DNA of 64,000 nt. Origin: an uncultured Prevotella sp. (GTDB taxonomy: Bacteria; Bacteroidota; Bacteroidia; Bacteroidales; Bacteroidaceae). The stretch is from the NCBI GenBank assembly GCA_900315525.1, contig OMZO01000004.1:62001-126000 (forward strand). Reading direction: 5' to 3'. The notes under the pieces are model-generated. The model was not told where the DNA came from, made no database searches, and saw nothing but the letters and a program-made list of their open reading frames with translations. Positions 1-8,060 of this stretch are shown here, piece by piece. The translations under genes and the position numbers were made by a program. Positions within the stretch are counted from its first letter, which is position 1, and each line of letters starts with the position of its first letter.

Positions 1-1560
1 CTCCCATTTATTATTATCTTCCTGAATGGCATATTTCAAGTATGCCGCATTAGCACTGATGCCGTTAATAATATCTTTCTTATGCGTATAAAAAAAATTG
101 TAACGCTCCTTCACCTTCGAAACGAAAGCTGGATCCTGAAACAACCTTGCAAACCATCTACCATTCTTCACAACAAAGCCATTAGCACTGGAATTGGTAT
201 TAAACGCACGCTCGAATCCCCACAATGGTCCCATCTTCAATTTTCCACCATGTGTCAGATTCATGATACAATCAGCCTTAAATGAACCATTATCATTCTT
301 GGCAATCTCATTAATGATATACCAATCCACGAAGGAATCCATGTCCATATACTTCTGCCAACCTGAAGAGGCGTTGGCAAAATCTGAAGAGAACAATGCA
401 TTCTCCGCAGACAACAAATAATTGGTTATATATGAGACCCCTTCAAACGTCTTCGACGAATTAGGGCCGATAATCGTCACTGGTTTATCGAGGTAGCTCG
501 TATTAAAAGAAACGCCGGCAATATTAGTTCCGACCCCAAGCAAATAACCTTTACTTCCCACATTGACCCGGCCCTCCGATACTTCCAAAGCCTCTCCAAT
601 CAGATAAGTGCCGTAATATCTGCCATTTAGCATAAAATTCACATGATGAAATCGTGGCGTATATTCCAAGGCACTCATCTCACCCAATTCAAAGGCAGTC
701 ATCGTGTGAAGCATCGTACGATCACCCTTGTTTGTATAGAGATTCCACTCCTTGCCTAGAGGCGCATCAAGCAACGAACTCTCCGTGTTCAACGTTAAGG
801 TGTATTCGTTCTTACCCCATTGCGGAGTGTCGTGGATACGCGACATATACCAAGAGTCGCTTAGTGCCATAAAGTTCACGTTCAATTGCGACAAATAACC
901 GTTTTCGCTCGTCGATGTTCCACCGGCCACTTTAAGTCGGCCCCTATAATTGGTGTTAGCCAATGTTACGTCCTCATGATTGGAAGTCTCCAACCACACA
1001 GTAGGCAGACCCGTATAGGCACCGACATATACAGTGTAATCTTTCACAATATAGGGCGTAATGACGCTCAACACAACTGGTTTACTAAAGTCGAATGCCG
1101 TTACCCCACTTTCAGCCTCCAGACCGTTGATTGTCACAACTGACCCTTGGAAGGTGAAACGCGGAATAAGCACCTTGCTTGTGGTCACATTCGGAATTCT
1201 ACACTCCACTACAGAGTCGCCGATAATGGTGCCCCTCACGTTTTCAATCAACTGCAGGGGATTATCAGCAGCCACAAACTCTAGAGTCAACAACTTGGCA
1301 ATAGAGTTCAGACTATCCTCAAACTCAGTAAGTCTTTTCCTGATCTTTTCGTTTTCCTCTTGACGTTTTTTAGCCTCTTCTGCCAGCTGGTTGCTCTCCT
1401 GCTGGAGCTTATTTTTTTCCTCTTCAAGTTTCTTTTGCTGATTATCAAGGTTCTTACCCTGTTCCTCTACCTCTTTGATACGATTTTCAATATCAGTAAG
1501 ATCCGTGCTACAGGCTGAAATACCGATTAAAACGGCAAAAACAAAAAAAAGCTTTTTCAT
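1..1560 (-). CDS. CotH-kinase-family lipoprotein (3' end beyond window)
   Basis: An open frame of 520 codons runs from ATG at 1560 to the window edge without a stop. Residues 1-17 are a lipoprotein signal with lipobox ISAC (Cys17). Residues 21-90 are rich in E, K and Q and look like a coiled coil. Residues 100-180 look like a beta-sandwich. Residues 225-455 match the CotH kinase fold: NGRYYGTYL at 312-320 and DSFVDWYIINEI at 408-419. CotH proteins are atypical protein kinases. The family's usual WDFD metal-binding segment reads WGFE here (447-450), so activity is doubtful. It is probably a surface or periplasmic lipoprotein; substrate unknown. The family assignment is by motif reading. Confidence 0.75.
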   Translation of the reverse strand, partial: MKKLFFVFAVLIGISACSTDLTDIENRIKEVEEQGKNLDNQQKKLEEEKNKLQQESNQLAEEAKKRQEENEKIRKRLTEFEDSLNSIAKLLTLEFVAADNPLQLIENVRGTIIGDSVVECRIPNVTTSKVLIPRFTFQGSVVTINGLEAESGVTAFDFSKPVVLSVITPYIVKDYTVYVGAYTGLPTVWLETSNHEDVTLANTNYRGRLKVAGGTSTSENGYLSQLNVNFMALSDSWYMSRIHDTPQWGKNEYTLTLNTESSLLDAPLGKEWNLYTNKGDRTMLHTMTAFELGEMSALEYTPRFHHVNFMLNGRYYGTYLIGEALEVSEGRVNVGSKGYLLGVGTNIAGVSFNTSYLDKPVTIIGPNSSKTFEGVSYITNYLLSAENALFSSDFANASSGWQKYMDMDSFVDWYIINEIAKNDNGSFKADCIMNLTHGGKLKMGPLWGFERAFNTNSSANGFVVKNGRWFARLFQDPAFVSKVKERYNFFYTHKKDIINGISANAAYLKYAIQEDNNKWE

Positions 1561-1596
1561 CTTGCTCAAAATAATAATTACTGAATAACAATGCTG

Positions 1597-1604
1597 CAAA
1601 GGTA
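1597..1604 (-). promoter_or_regulatory. Bacteroidota -7 box for the CotH-family gene
   Basis: TACCTTTG on the minus strand, 36 nt upstream of the start at 1560. It matches the TAnnTTTG consensus. Confidence 0.6.
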
Positions 1605-1690
1605 GTTCTTTTTTTATTCTTTAACGAATATTTCACTATAAATTTCTCTAAAGTCATTCATTTTACGATAAATAAGTCGTTAACATGCAT

Positions 1691-1720
1691 AAAAAAGGTA
1701 GCCATTTAGTGGCTACCCTT
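1691..1720 (-). terminator. Terminator of the pta-ackA operon
   Basis: GGTAGCCA and TGGCTACC form a perfect 8-bp stem with a 5-nt loop. Reading on the minus strand it is followed by a run of six T. It lies just after the ackA stop. Confidence 0.8.
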
Positions 1721-1741
1721 AAATAACAGAGACTAAATATC

Positions 1742-2932
1742 TTATAACAAGTTCATCGTATCTGTTGCAATCATCAACTCCTCGTCGGTAGGGATGACAA
1801 CAACCTTTACCTTAGAATCATCTGCAGAAATGACGGCTTCCTCGCCACGGATATTGTTCTTCTGATCGTCGAACTTAACACCCAAGAATTCCAAGCCTTT
1901 GCAGACCTCTGAGCGCATACCTATCTGATTCTCACCAACACCAGCGGTGAAGACGATCACGTCAACTCCTCCCATGGCTGCAGCGTAGGCACCAATATAC
2001 TTCTTAATGCGATAGAAATACATATCCTGAGCCAGCTGCGCTCGCTCATCACCAGCCTTGGCAGCATTCTCAACGTCACGCATATCGCTTGAACCGCCAG
2101 TAATACCAGCCACACCGCTCTTCTTATTAAGCAAGTTGCTCATGCCGTCAGCATCCAAGCCAAGTTTCTTTTCTATAAAGGTCACAGCACCACCATCAAT
2201 ATCACCAGATCGAGTACCCATCACAAGACCCTCCAACGGCGTAAGTCCCATAGAAGTATCCACACACTTACCGTCAACAACAGCTGCGATAGATCCACCA
2301 TTACCGACATGACAGGTAATAACCTTTGTACCCTGAGGTTTCATACCCAAGAACTCCAAAGCACGGGCAGAGACATAACGATGAGAAGTTCCGTGGAAGC
2401 CATAACGACGTACACCATACTTTTCGTACAATTCATATGGAATAGCATACATATAAGCCTTAGCAGGCATCGTCTGATGGAAAGCTGTGTCGAACACACC
2501 TACCTGAGGAAGTCCTGGCATCAACTCCTTCACAGCGTTCACTCCTTTCAGGTTTGCAGGGTTATGCAAGGGAGCCAGGTCAGAGCACTCCTCGAAGGCC
2601 TTGAGAACCTCATCTGTCAAAACAACCGACTTATTGAATTTCTCTCCACCATGCACCATACGATGACCGACAGCATCGATTTCGTCGAGACTCTTGATAA
2701 CGCCGATTTCAGGATCAGTAAGCAAAGAGAAAATGAACTTCACACCCTCGGTATGTTCGGGGATCTCATGCATAATCTGCTTTTTCTCGCCATTAGCCAA
2801 TTTGACTTTCACGAAAGCACCATCAAGACCTACACGCTCGGCACCACCACTAGTCATCACACTTTTGTCGTCCATATTGTACAAAGCGTACTTGATAGAG
2901 GACGAACCACAGTTCAATACAAGGATTTTCAT
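1742..2932 (-). CDS. ackA: Acetate kinase
   Basis: A 396-aa protein of normal family length. It converts acetyl phosphate and ADP to acetate and ATP in the cytoplasm, the last step of acetate fermentation. The N-terminal phosphate motif LVLNCGSSSIKY, the segment YGFHGTSHRYV, the nucleotide-binding HVGNGGSIAA and the C-terminal FTAGVGENQ are all present. It follows pta by 28 bp and shares its promoter and terminator. Acetyl phosphate, its substrate, is a possible phosphodonor for orphan receiver domains such as the one in the regulator at 38940. Confidence 0.97.
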   Translation of the reverse strand: MKILVLNCGSSSIKYALYNMDDKSVMTSGGAERVGLDGAFVKVKLANGEKKQIMHEIPEHTEGVKFIFSLLTDPEIGVIKSLDEIDAVGHRMVHGGEKFNKSVVLTDEVLKAFEECSDLAPLHNPANLKGVNAVKELMPGLPQVGVFDTAFHQTMPAKAYMYAIPYELYEKYGVRRYGFHGTSHRYVSARALEFLGMKPQGTKVITCHVGNGGSIAAVVDGKCVDTSMGLTPLEGLVMGTRSGDIDGGAVTFIEKKLGLDADGMSNLLNKKSGVAGITGGSSDMRDVENAAKAGDERAQLAQDMYFYRIKKYIGAYAAAMGGVDVIVFTAGVGENQIGMRSEVCKGLEFLGVKFDDQKNNIRGEEAVISADDSKVKVVVIPTDEELMIATDTMNLL

Positions 2933-2960
2933 TGTTTTACCTTTTTACTTTTTTACCTTT

Positions 2961-3971
2961 CTATTTCTTTGCGTCCATAGCCTGACAGGCCGTAATGGCA
3001 ATCATATAATAAATATCATCGACAGAGCAACCACGAGACAAGTCGTTCACAGGACGTGCAATACCCTGAAGGATTGGACCAATAGCAATGGCATCACCAA
3101 GGCGCTGCACCATCTTATAACCGATGTTACCCACCTCAAGGTTAGGGAATACAAGCACGTTGGCCTTACCTGCGATGTCAGAACCAGGTGCTTTCTTGGC
3201 ACCTACACTTGGAACGAGAGCTGCATCAGCCTGTAATTCGCCATCAATTTTCAAAGCAGGGTCCAGTTCCTTTGCAAGACGGGTAGCCTCAATCACCTTA
3301 TCCACTACCTCATGCTTAGCACTTCCTTTAGTAGAGAAACTCAGCATTGCCACACGGGGATCGGCAAAGCCTGCAACAGACTTAGCGGTCTGAGCAGTGC
3401 AAACAGCAATCTGTGAGAGTTGAGCAGCATCGGGCATCGGGGTTACAGCGACATCACCGACAACGAGCACACCATCTTCACCATACTGCTTCTGCTTAGA
3501 GATAAGCAACAGGCCTCCACTGACACATGTGATGCCAGGAGCACACTTGATAATCTGCAAAGCAGGACGCAGGGTATCACCTGTAGTAGAAAGTGCACCA
3601 GAAATCTGACCATCGGCACCTTCCGTCTTGATAATCATACATCCAAGATAAAGTGGATTCTTCACCAACTTACGGGCTTCCTCAATAGTCATACCCTTCG
3701 ACTTACGAATCTCGGCCAATTTCTCAGCCAGTTCCTCGCTTTTTTCATAGTTCTCAGGATCAATGAGAGTGGCCTTACCAATGTTTGTCAGTCCCTTCTC
3801 CTTTGCCAAAGCATCAACCTTTGCAGGGTTACCTATCAGGATGATATCAGCGATATCATCAGCCAGAGCCTTGTCGGCTGCACAGAGTGTACGCTCCTCT
3901 TCTGCTTCAGGGAGCACGATGCGCTGCTTGTTTGATTTTGCGCGCGCAACAATTTGAGATAATAAATCCAT
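2961..3971 (-). CDS. pta: Phosphate acetyltransferase
   Basis: A 336-aa single-domain phosphotransacetylase, without the long DRTGG N-terminal extension seen in enterobacterial Pta. It interconverts acetyl-CoA and acetyl phosphate. Conserved segments include QISGALSTTGDTLRPALQII and PGSDIAGKANVLVFPNLEVG near the C-terminus. It is first in a two-gene operon with ackA. A TAnnTTTG promoter lies 56 nt upstream of the start. Confidence 0.96.
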   Translation of the reverse strand: MDLLSQIVARAKSNKQRIVLPEAEEERTLCAADKALADDIADIILIGNPAKVDALAKEKGLTNIGKATLIDPENYEKSEELAEKLAEIRKSKGMTIEEARKLVKNPLYLGCMIIKTEGADGQISGALSTTGDTLRPALQIIKCAPGITCVSGGLLLISKQKQYGEDGVLVVGDVAVTPMPDAAQLSQIAVCTAQTAKSVAGFADPRVAMLSFSTKGSAKHEVVDKVIEATRLAKELDPALKIDGELQADAALVPSVGAKKAPGSDIAGKANVLVFPNLEVGNIGYKMVQRLGDAIAIGPILQGIARPVNDLSRGCSVDDIYYMIAITACQAMDAKK

Positions 3972-4026
3972 AGTTTGCTTTATATTAAAATTGTTTTTAG
4001 ATTGTCTATCTGTAACATTGAGATTG

Positions 4027-4034
4027 CAAAAGTA
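4027..4034 (-). promoter_or_regulatory. -7 box for pta-ackA
   Basis: TACTTTTG on the minus strand, 56 nt before the pta start codon. Confidence 0.6.
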
Positions 4035-4102
4035 ATAAAAATAATCCGAACAGCCGCAGTATTCGGATTATTTTTCAGAAATTTAAATGAAAACCTTTAC
4101 GT

Positions 4103-4879
4103 TCAGCCCAATTCTTTGGTCAGAATGCTTTCCAGTTCTTCAGCCGACAGACGAAGGCGGAAGTTACCTTTTACTGCAACCGAGATACCACCTGTCTCTT
4201 CCGACACCACGACTGCAACAGCATCACTTTCCTGAGAGATACCCATAGCGGCACGATGACGAAGTCCAAGTTCTTTCGGAATATCCAAATCATGGCTTAC
4301 CGGCAAAATGCAACCAGCTGCCTTGATGCGTTTCTTCGAAATAACCATAGCTCCATCATGAAGCGGTGAGTTCTTAAAAAAAACATTTTCAATAAGCCGC
4401 TGATTGATTGTTGCATCAATCAAATCACCAGTCAGCACGATATCATCAAGCGGCACAGAACGTTCAATCACAATCAAAGCACCGACTTTGCTTTTACTCA
4501 TGTTCATCGATGCCATCACAATAGGCATTATCGTCTCCTTCACCTCCTTGGAATCCTTGTCTTTTCCTCGTGAGGAGAAGAGGCTAGTAAAGCGTTTCAT
4601 CTGCTGATGGGCACCAAGATTATACAGGAACTTACGAATATCATCTTGAAATAGAACTATTAACGCAATAACTCCCACACTTACCAATTTGTCAAGAATG
4701 GAACCCAGGAGCCTCATTTGCAGAACCTGTGACACAAACAGCCACACTACTATAAACACCATGATGCCAATGAACACATTCAGCGAACGTGACTCACGCA
4801 TCAGCCTGTAAATATAATAGAGCACCAGTGCTACAAGCAGGATGTCAACAATATCCTTGATTCCGAATTCGAAGAACAT
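4103..4879 (-). CDS. cdaA: Diadenylate cyclase CdaA (c-di-AMP synthase)
   Basis: A 258-aa membrane protein that makes c-di-AMP from two ATP. Three hydrophobic segments occupy about residues 10-85, followed by the DAC catalytic domain. The catalytic motifs DGAMVI and RHRAAMG and a following SEETGG are intact. The start lies 2 nt after the folP stop, so the two genes are translationally close; this folP-cdaA pairing is common in Bacteroidota. No cdaR or glmM neighbour is present in the window. Confidence 0.95.
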   Translation of the reverse strand: MFFEFGIKDIVDILLVALVLYYIYRLMRESRSLNVFIGIMVFIVVWLFVSQVLQMRLLGSILDKLVSVGVIALIVLFQDDIRKFLYNLGAHQQMKRFTSLFSSRGKDKDSKEVKETIMPIVMASMNMSKSKVGALIVIERSVPLDDIVLTGDLIDATINQRLIENVFFKNSPLHDGAMVISKKRIKAAGCILPVSHDLDIPKELGLRHRAAMGISQESDAVAVVVSEETGGISVAVKGNFRLRLSAEELESILTKELG

Positions 4880-4881
4880 AT

Positions 4882-5682
4882 CTATTTGACAATTTGACGA
4901 TTAAGCGTTTTTACGATTTTAACACACTCGACAGCTTCTTTCACGTCATGTACTCTGAGGATACTTGCACCTTTCAATAATGCAATTGTATTCAGGACTG
5001 TCGTACCATTCAGCGCATCATTTACAGTAAGCTGCAGCAACTTGTAAATCATGGACTTGCGAGAAATTCCGACAAGTATAGGCAACTCCATTACCTGCAG
5101 TTTTTCCATCTGATCCATTACCTCATAATTCTGCTCCAAGGTCTTACCGAACCCAAACCCTGGATCCAAAATAATATCTATTGCCCCTTGATCACGTAAC
5201 TGCTGAACCTCTTCAGCAAAGCCTAACAAGATTTCGCGAAGCGTTGGCTTAACAGACATTAATATATAAGGTACACGTAAACGTGAGACCATCCTGAACA
5301 TTTCAGCACTACCCTCACTCACGTCATTAATGATATCAGCGCCAAATTCCTCAACTGACATACGTGCAACATCGGGACGGAAGGTATCAACAGAGATTAC
5401 AGAAAAAGGCAATTCACGACGCACGATGTCTAAAGCGAAACGCAATCTGTCCATTTCGTCACACTCAGAAACCTCGCCAGCACCAGGGCGTGTGGAATAA
5501 CCACCAATGTCTATCATCGTCGCTCCTTGCTCGACAATCTGATTCGCCCGCTCAGCTATCTCCTGCTCAGTCTGCTTACGACTACCCGCATAAAATGAGT
5601 CGGGCGTCACATTCAGGATGCCCATCACCTGCGGCTCTGAAAGGTCTATCAGCCGTCCATGTACGTTGATTGTATAGTCCAT
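4882..5682 (-). CDS. folP: Dihydropteroate synthase
   Basis: A 266-aa TIM-barrel enzyme that joins p-aminobenzoate to the dihydropterin pyrophosphate in folate synthesis. It shows MGILNVTPDSF near residue 20, MIDIGGYSTRPGA (the pterin-binding loop), the DIINDVSE segment and ILDPGFGFGK. Length is normal. The only visible promoter box ends 8 nt before the start codon, so the mRNA may be nearly leaderless. It is the first gene of the folP-cdaA operon. Confidence 0.96.
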   Translation of the reverse strand: MDYTINVHGRLIDLSEPQVMGILNVTPDSFYAGSRKQTEQEIAERANQIVEQGATMIDIGGYSTRPGAGEVSECDEMDRLRFALDIVRRELPFSVISVDTFRPDVARMSVEEFGADIINDVSEGSAEMFRMVSRLRVPYILMSVKPTLREILLGFAEEVQQLRDQGAIDIILDPGFGFGKTLEQNYEVMDQMEKLQVMELPILVGISRKSMIYKLLQLTVNDALNGTTVLNTIALLKGASILRVHDVKEAVECVKIVKTLNRQIVK

Positions 5683-5690
5683 ATCGCCTA

Positions 5691-5698
5691 CAAAGATA
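5691..5698 (-). promoter_or_regulatory. -7 box for folP-cdaA, very close to the start codon
   Basis: TATCTTTG on the minus strand with only 8 nt between its last G and the folP ATG. Transcription usually starts about 5-7 nt after this box. Confidence 0.6.
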
Positions 5699-5741
5699 CA
5701 AAATAATTGAGAAATAAGAATTATGAATTAAGAATTTTCAC

Positions 5742-5749
5742 TATCTTTG
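5742..5749 (+). promoter_or_regulatory. -7 box for murF
   Basis: TATCTTTG, 20 nt upstream of the ATG at 5770. It rules out an in-frame ATG at 5707 as the start, because that codon lies upstream of the promoter. The AT-rich stretch 5710-5737 carries the AATTAAGAATT-like repeats seen elsewhere in the window. Confidence 0.65.
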
Positions 5750-5769
5750 CAGCAAAATTCACGAAGTTT

Positions 5770-7110
5770 ATGGAAATTGCAGAACTATACAAGCTCTATC
5801 AACAGCACCCACGGATTACGACTGACAGTCGTGACTGCCCTAAGGGAAGTATCTTTCTTGCTCTAAAGGGAGAATCGTTTGACGGTAACCAATTCGCAGC
5901 ATCAGCCTTAGAAAAAGGTTGTGCTTATGCCATCATCGATGACAAAAGCGTCATGCCAGATGGGGACAACAGGTTCATTCTTGTCGACAACTGTCTGCAA
6001 ACTTTCAAGGATTTGGCTCGTGAACACCGTCGTCAGTTCGACATTCCTGTCATTGGCATTACTGGTACCAACGGGAAGACCACTACGAAAGAACTTGTTG
6101 CGGCCGTACTATCTCAGAAGTTCAACGTACTTTATACACAGGGTAACTTCAACAACGATGTCGGCGTACCCAAGACACTCTTCCGCTTGACTAAAGACCA
6201 TGAGATTGCTGTTATCGAAATGGGTGCCAGCCATCCTGGTGACATCAAGACTCTCGCAGAAACAGCAGAGCCCACCTGCGGCCTTATCACCAATGTCGGG
6301 AAAGCCCATCTCCAAGGCTTTGGTTCATTTGAGGGCGTCATCAAAACCAAGTGTGAGCTATACGACTTCCTCCGTACTCGCCAAGACAGCCTTATCTTCA
6401 TCAATGCCGACAACGAATACCTGATAAACCAGATAGGAGATGATGAGGAAATCTGGCTATCCCCCTATTCCACTGATCCTGACAACCAATACAGTTGCAT
6501 TAGTGGAGAAATCATCGCATGCGACCCGTTCCTGAAGTTCCGTTGGCGCGAACCATTAATGACACTCGAAGAAGAGGGGCGTTCCACAAAATGGCATAAG
6601 GTCCAGACTCAACTCATAGGCTCTTATAATATTAACAACTTGCTAGCAGCTATTGCTGTCGGTATAAACTTCGGTGTAGATCGTAAGAAAATCTGTGCCG
6701 CTTTAGAAGAATACACCCCCAGTAACAACCGGTCGCAAATGACCATCACTGCGAAAAATCACCTCGTAGTAGACGCCTATAACGCCAATCCGTCATCAAT
6801 GCAGGCCGCCCTTGAAAACTTTAGTCTGATGCAGGCAGACCGCAAGATGGCCATTATAGGACAGATGGGCGAACTCGGTGCTGACAGCGACAAAGAACAC
6901 CAACTATTGGTAAGCAATCTTGAAGCGGCAGGTTATGACGAGGTGTGGCTTGTGGGCGACAATTTCAAGGACATCCCTTGTCCATTCAGGAAATTCCACA
7001 ACACAGAGGAAGTCAAAGCCGCAATCAAAGAGCATACTCCAGAGGGCTACTACATCCTCATCAAGGGCAGCAACAGCAATAAACTCTTCCAATTGCCAGA
7101 ATTGCTGTAG
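5770..7110 (+). CDS. murF: UDP-N-acetylmuramoyl-tripeptide--D-Ala-D-Ala ligase
   Basis: A 446-aa Mur ligase that adds D-Ala-D-Ala to the UDP-MurNAc-tripeptide, the last cytoplasmic step of peptidoglycan precursor synthesis. It has the N-terminal substrate domain (TTDSRDCPKGSIFLAL), the ATP-binding P-loop GITGTNGKTTTKEL, the DNPPSM-like VVDAYNANPSSM and the C-terminal domain. I take the start at 5770 because the promoter box lies between it and the upstream ATG. The following lipoprotein gene starts 47 nt downstream and may be co-transcribed. Confidence 0.95.
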   Translation: MEIAELYKLYQQHPRITTDSRDCPKGSIFLALKGESFDGNQFAASALEKGCAYAIIDDKSVMPDGDNRFILVDNCLQTFKDLAREHRRQFDIPVIGITGTNGKTTTKELVAAVLSQKFNVLYTQGNFNNDVGVPKTLFRLTKDHEIAVIEMGASHPGDIKTLAETAEPTCGLITNVGKAHLQGFGSFEGVIKTKCELYDFLRTRQDSLIFINADNEYLINQIGDDEEIWLSPYSTDPDNQYSCISGEIIACDPFLKFRWREPLMTLEEEGRSTKWHKVQTQLIGSYNINNLLAAIAVGINFGVDRKKICAALEEYTPSNNRSQMTITAKNHLVVDAYNANPSSMQAALENFSLMQADRKMAIIGQMGELGADSDKEHQLLVSNLEAAGYDEVWLVGDNFKDIPCPFRKFHNTEEVKAAIKEHTPEGYYILIKGSNSNKLFQLPELL

Positions 7111-7157
7111 TTCGTGGGGCCGACTCAAAACAGGTTTTGTTTTAACCTTGCAATAAT

Positions 7158-8060
7158 ATGGAAGCAAAGAAACGAATGGTAATAGCTATCTTGGGAGTCA
7201 TCAGCATGATGCTTGTAGGCTGCACGCAACCCAAAGAACTGCCAGAGGAGAACGCCGTGTATTATTGGCGCACAGACCTCAGACTTGACTCCACAGAAAG
7301 AGCGTTTCTTGCTACTTATAATATAAAGAAGGTGTACTGTCGCTACTTCGACGTAGTCATCAACGATACAGCAACAGGCCCTATGCCCAATGCGACCATT
7401 CACTTCAACGACACCCTACCCGATGGTATTGAACTTATACCGACCGTATATATCACAGAAAACTGCATGCATCAGCCCCACAAGGGACTTGCCCAAAAGC
7501 TAGTGCAGCGCATTAAGCAAATGAACGAAACGAACGACATCAAGAATGTACATGAGATACAGATCGACTGCGACTATACAGAGCGGAGTAGACAGACTTA
7601 CTATGAGTTTCTCAAAGAAGTGAGGGCTGCTTGGCTAGAACCGAATAATCCTGATAATACTTCTACTCATATCCTTTCTACTACCATCCGACTGCACCAG
7701 CTTGCAATGGAAGCACCACCAGCTGACTATGGAGTCTTGATGCTCTACAATACAGGCGACCCAAGGAAATGGACTGAACGCAACCCAATACTTGATATTC
7801 GCGACGTGTCACCTTATCTAAAGCGACTTGACGACTATCCTCTTCCCTTGGCTGCGGCTTATCCTGTCTATTCATGGCTCAGGGTGATTCAAGGCGTGAA
7901 CGTTGTACATACGGTAGAGGCAGCAGAAATTCTGCAGGTAAAGGAAGCTGTAGAAAAGAAACGGCAAGGATTGAAACGCAGTATCATCACCTATCATCTG
8001 GATAAAGAAAATATTAATCGTTATAAACCCAAGACCTATGAAGCGATTTATCATCACTAA
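7158..8060 (+). CDS. Uncharacterised lipoprotein, possible TIM-barrel (DUF3142-like)
   Basis: A 300-aa protein with an N-terminal lipoprotein signal (lipobox LVGC, Cys22). I do not recognise the family with certainty. The segments EIQIDCDYTERSRQTYYEFL and ILSTTIRLHQL, followed by DYGVLMLYNTGDP, resemble the beta-strand/acid pattern of DUF3142 and other glycosidase-like TIM barrels, which is a weak inference. It overlaps the next gene by 23 bp, so the two are almost certainly one functional unit, probably anchored in the cell envelope. Confidence 0.6.
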   Translation: MEAKKRMVIAILGVISMMLVGCTQPKELPEENAVYYWRTDLRLDSTERAFLATYNIKKVYCRYFDVVINDTATGPMPNATIHFNDTLPDGIELIPTVYITENCMHQPHKGLAQKLVQRIKQMNETNDIKNVHEIQIDCDYTERSRQTYYEFLKEVRAAWLEPNNPDNTSTHILSTTIRLHQLAMEAPPADYGVLMLYNTGDPRKWTERNPILDIRDVSPYLKRLDDYPLPLAAAYPVYSWLRVIQGVNVVHTVEAAEILQVKEAVEKKRQGLKRSIITYHLDKENINRYKPKTYEAIYHH

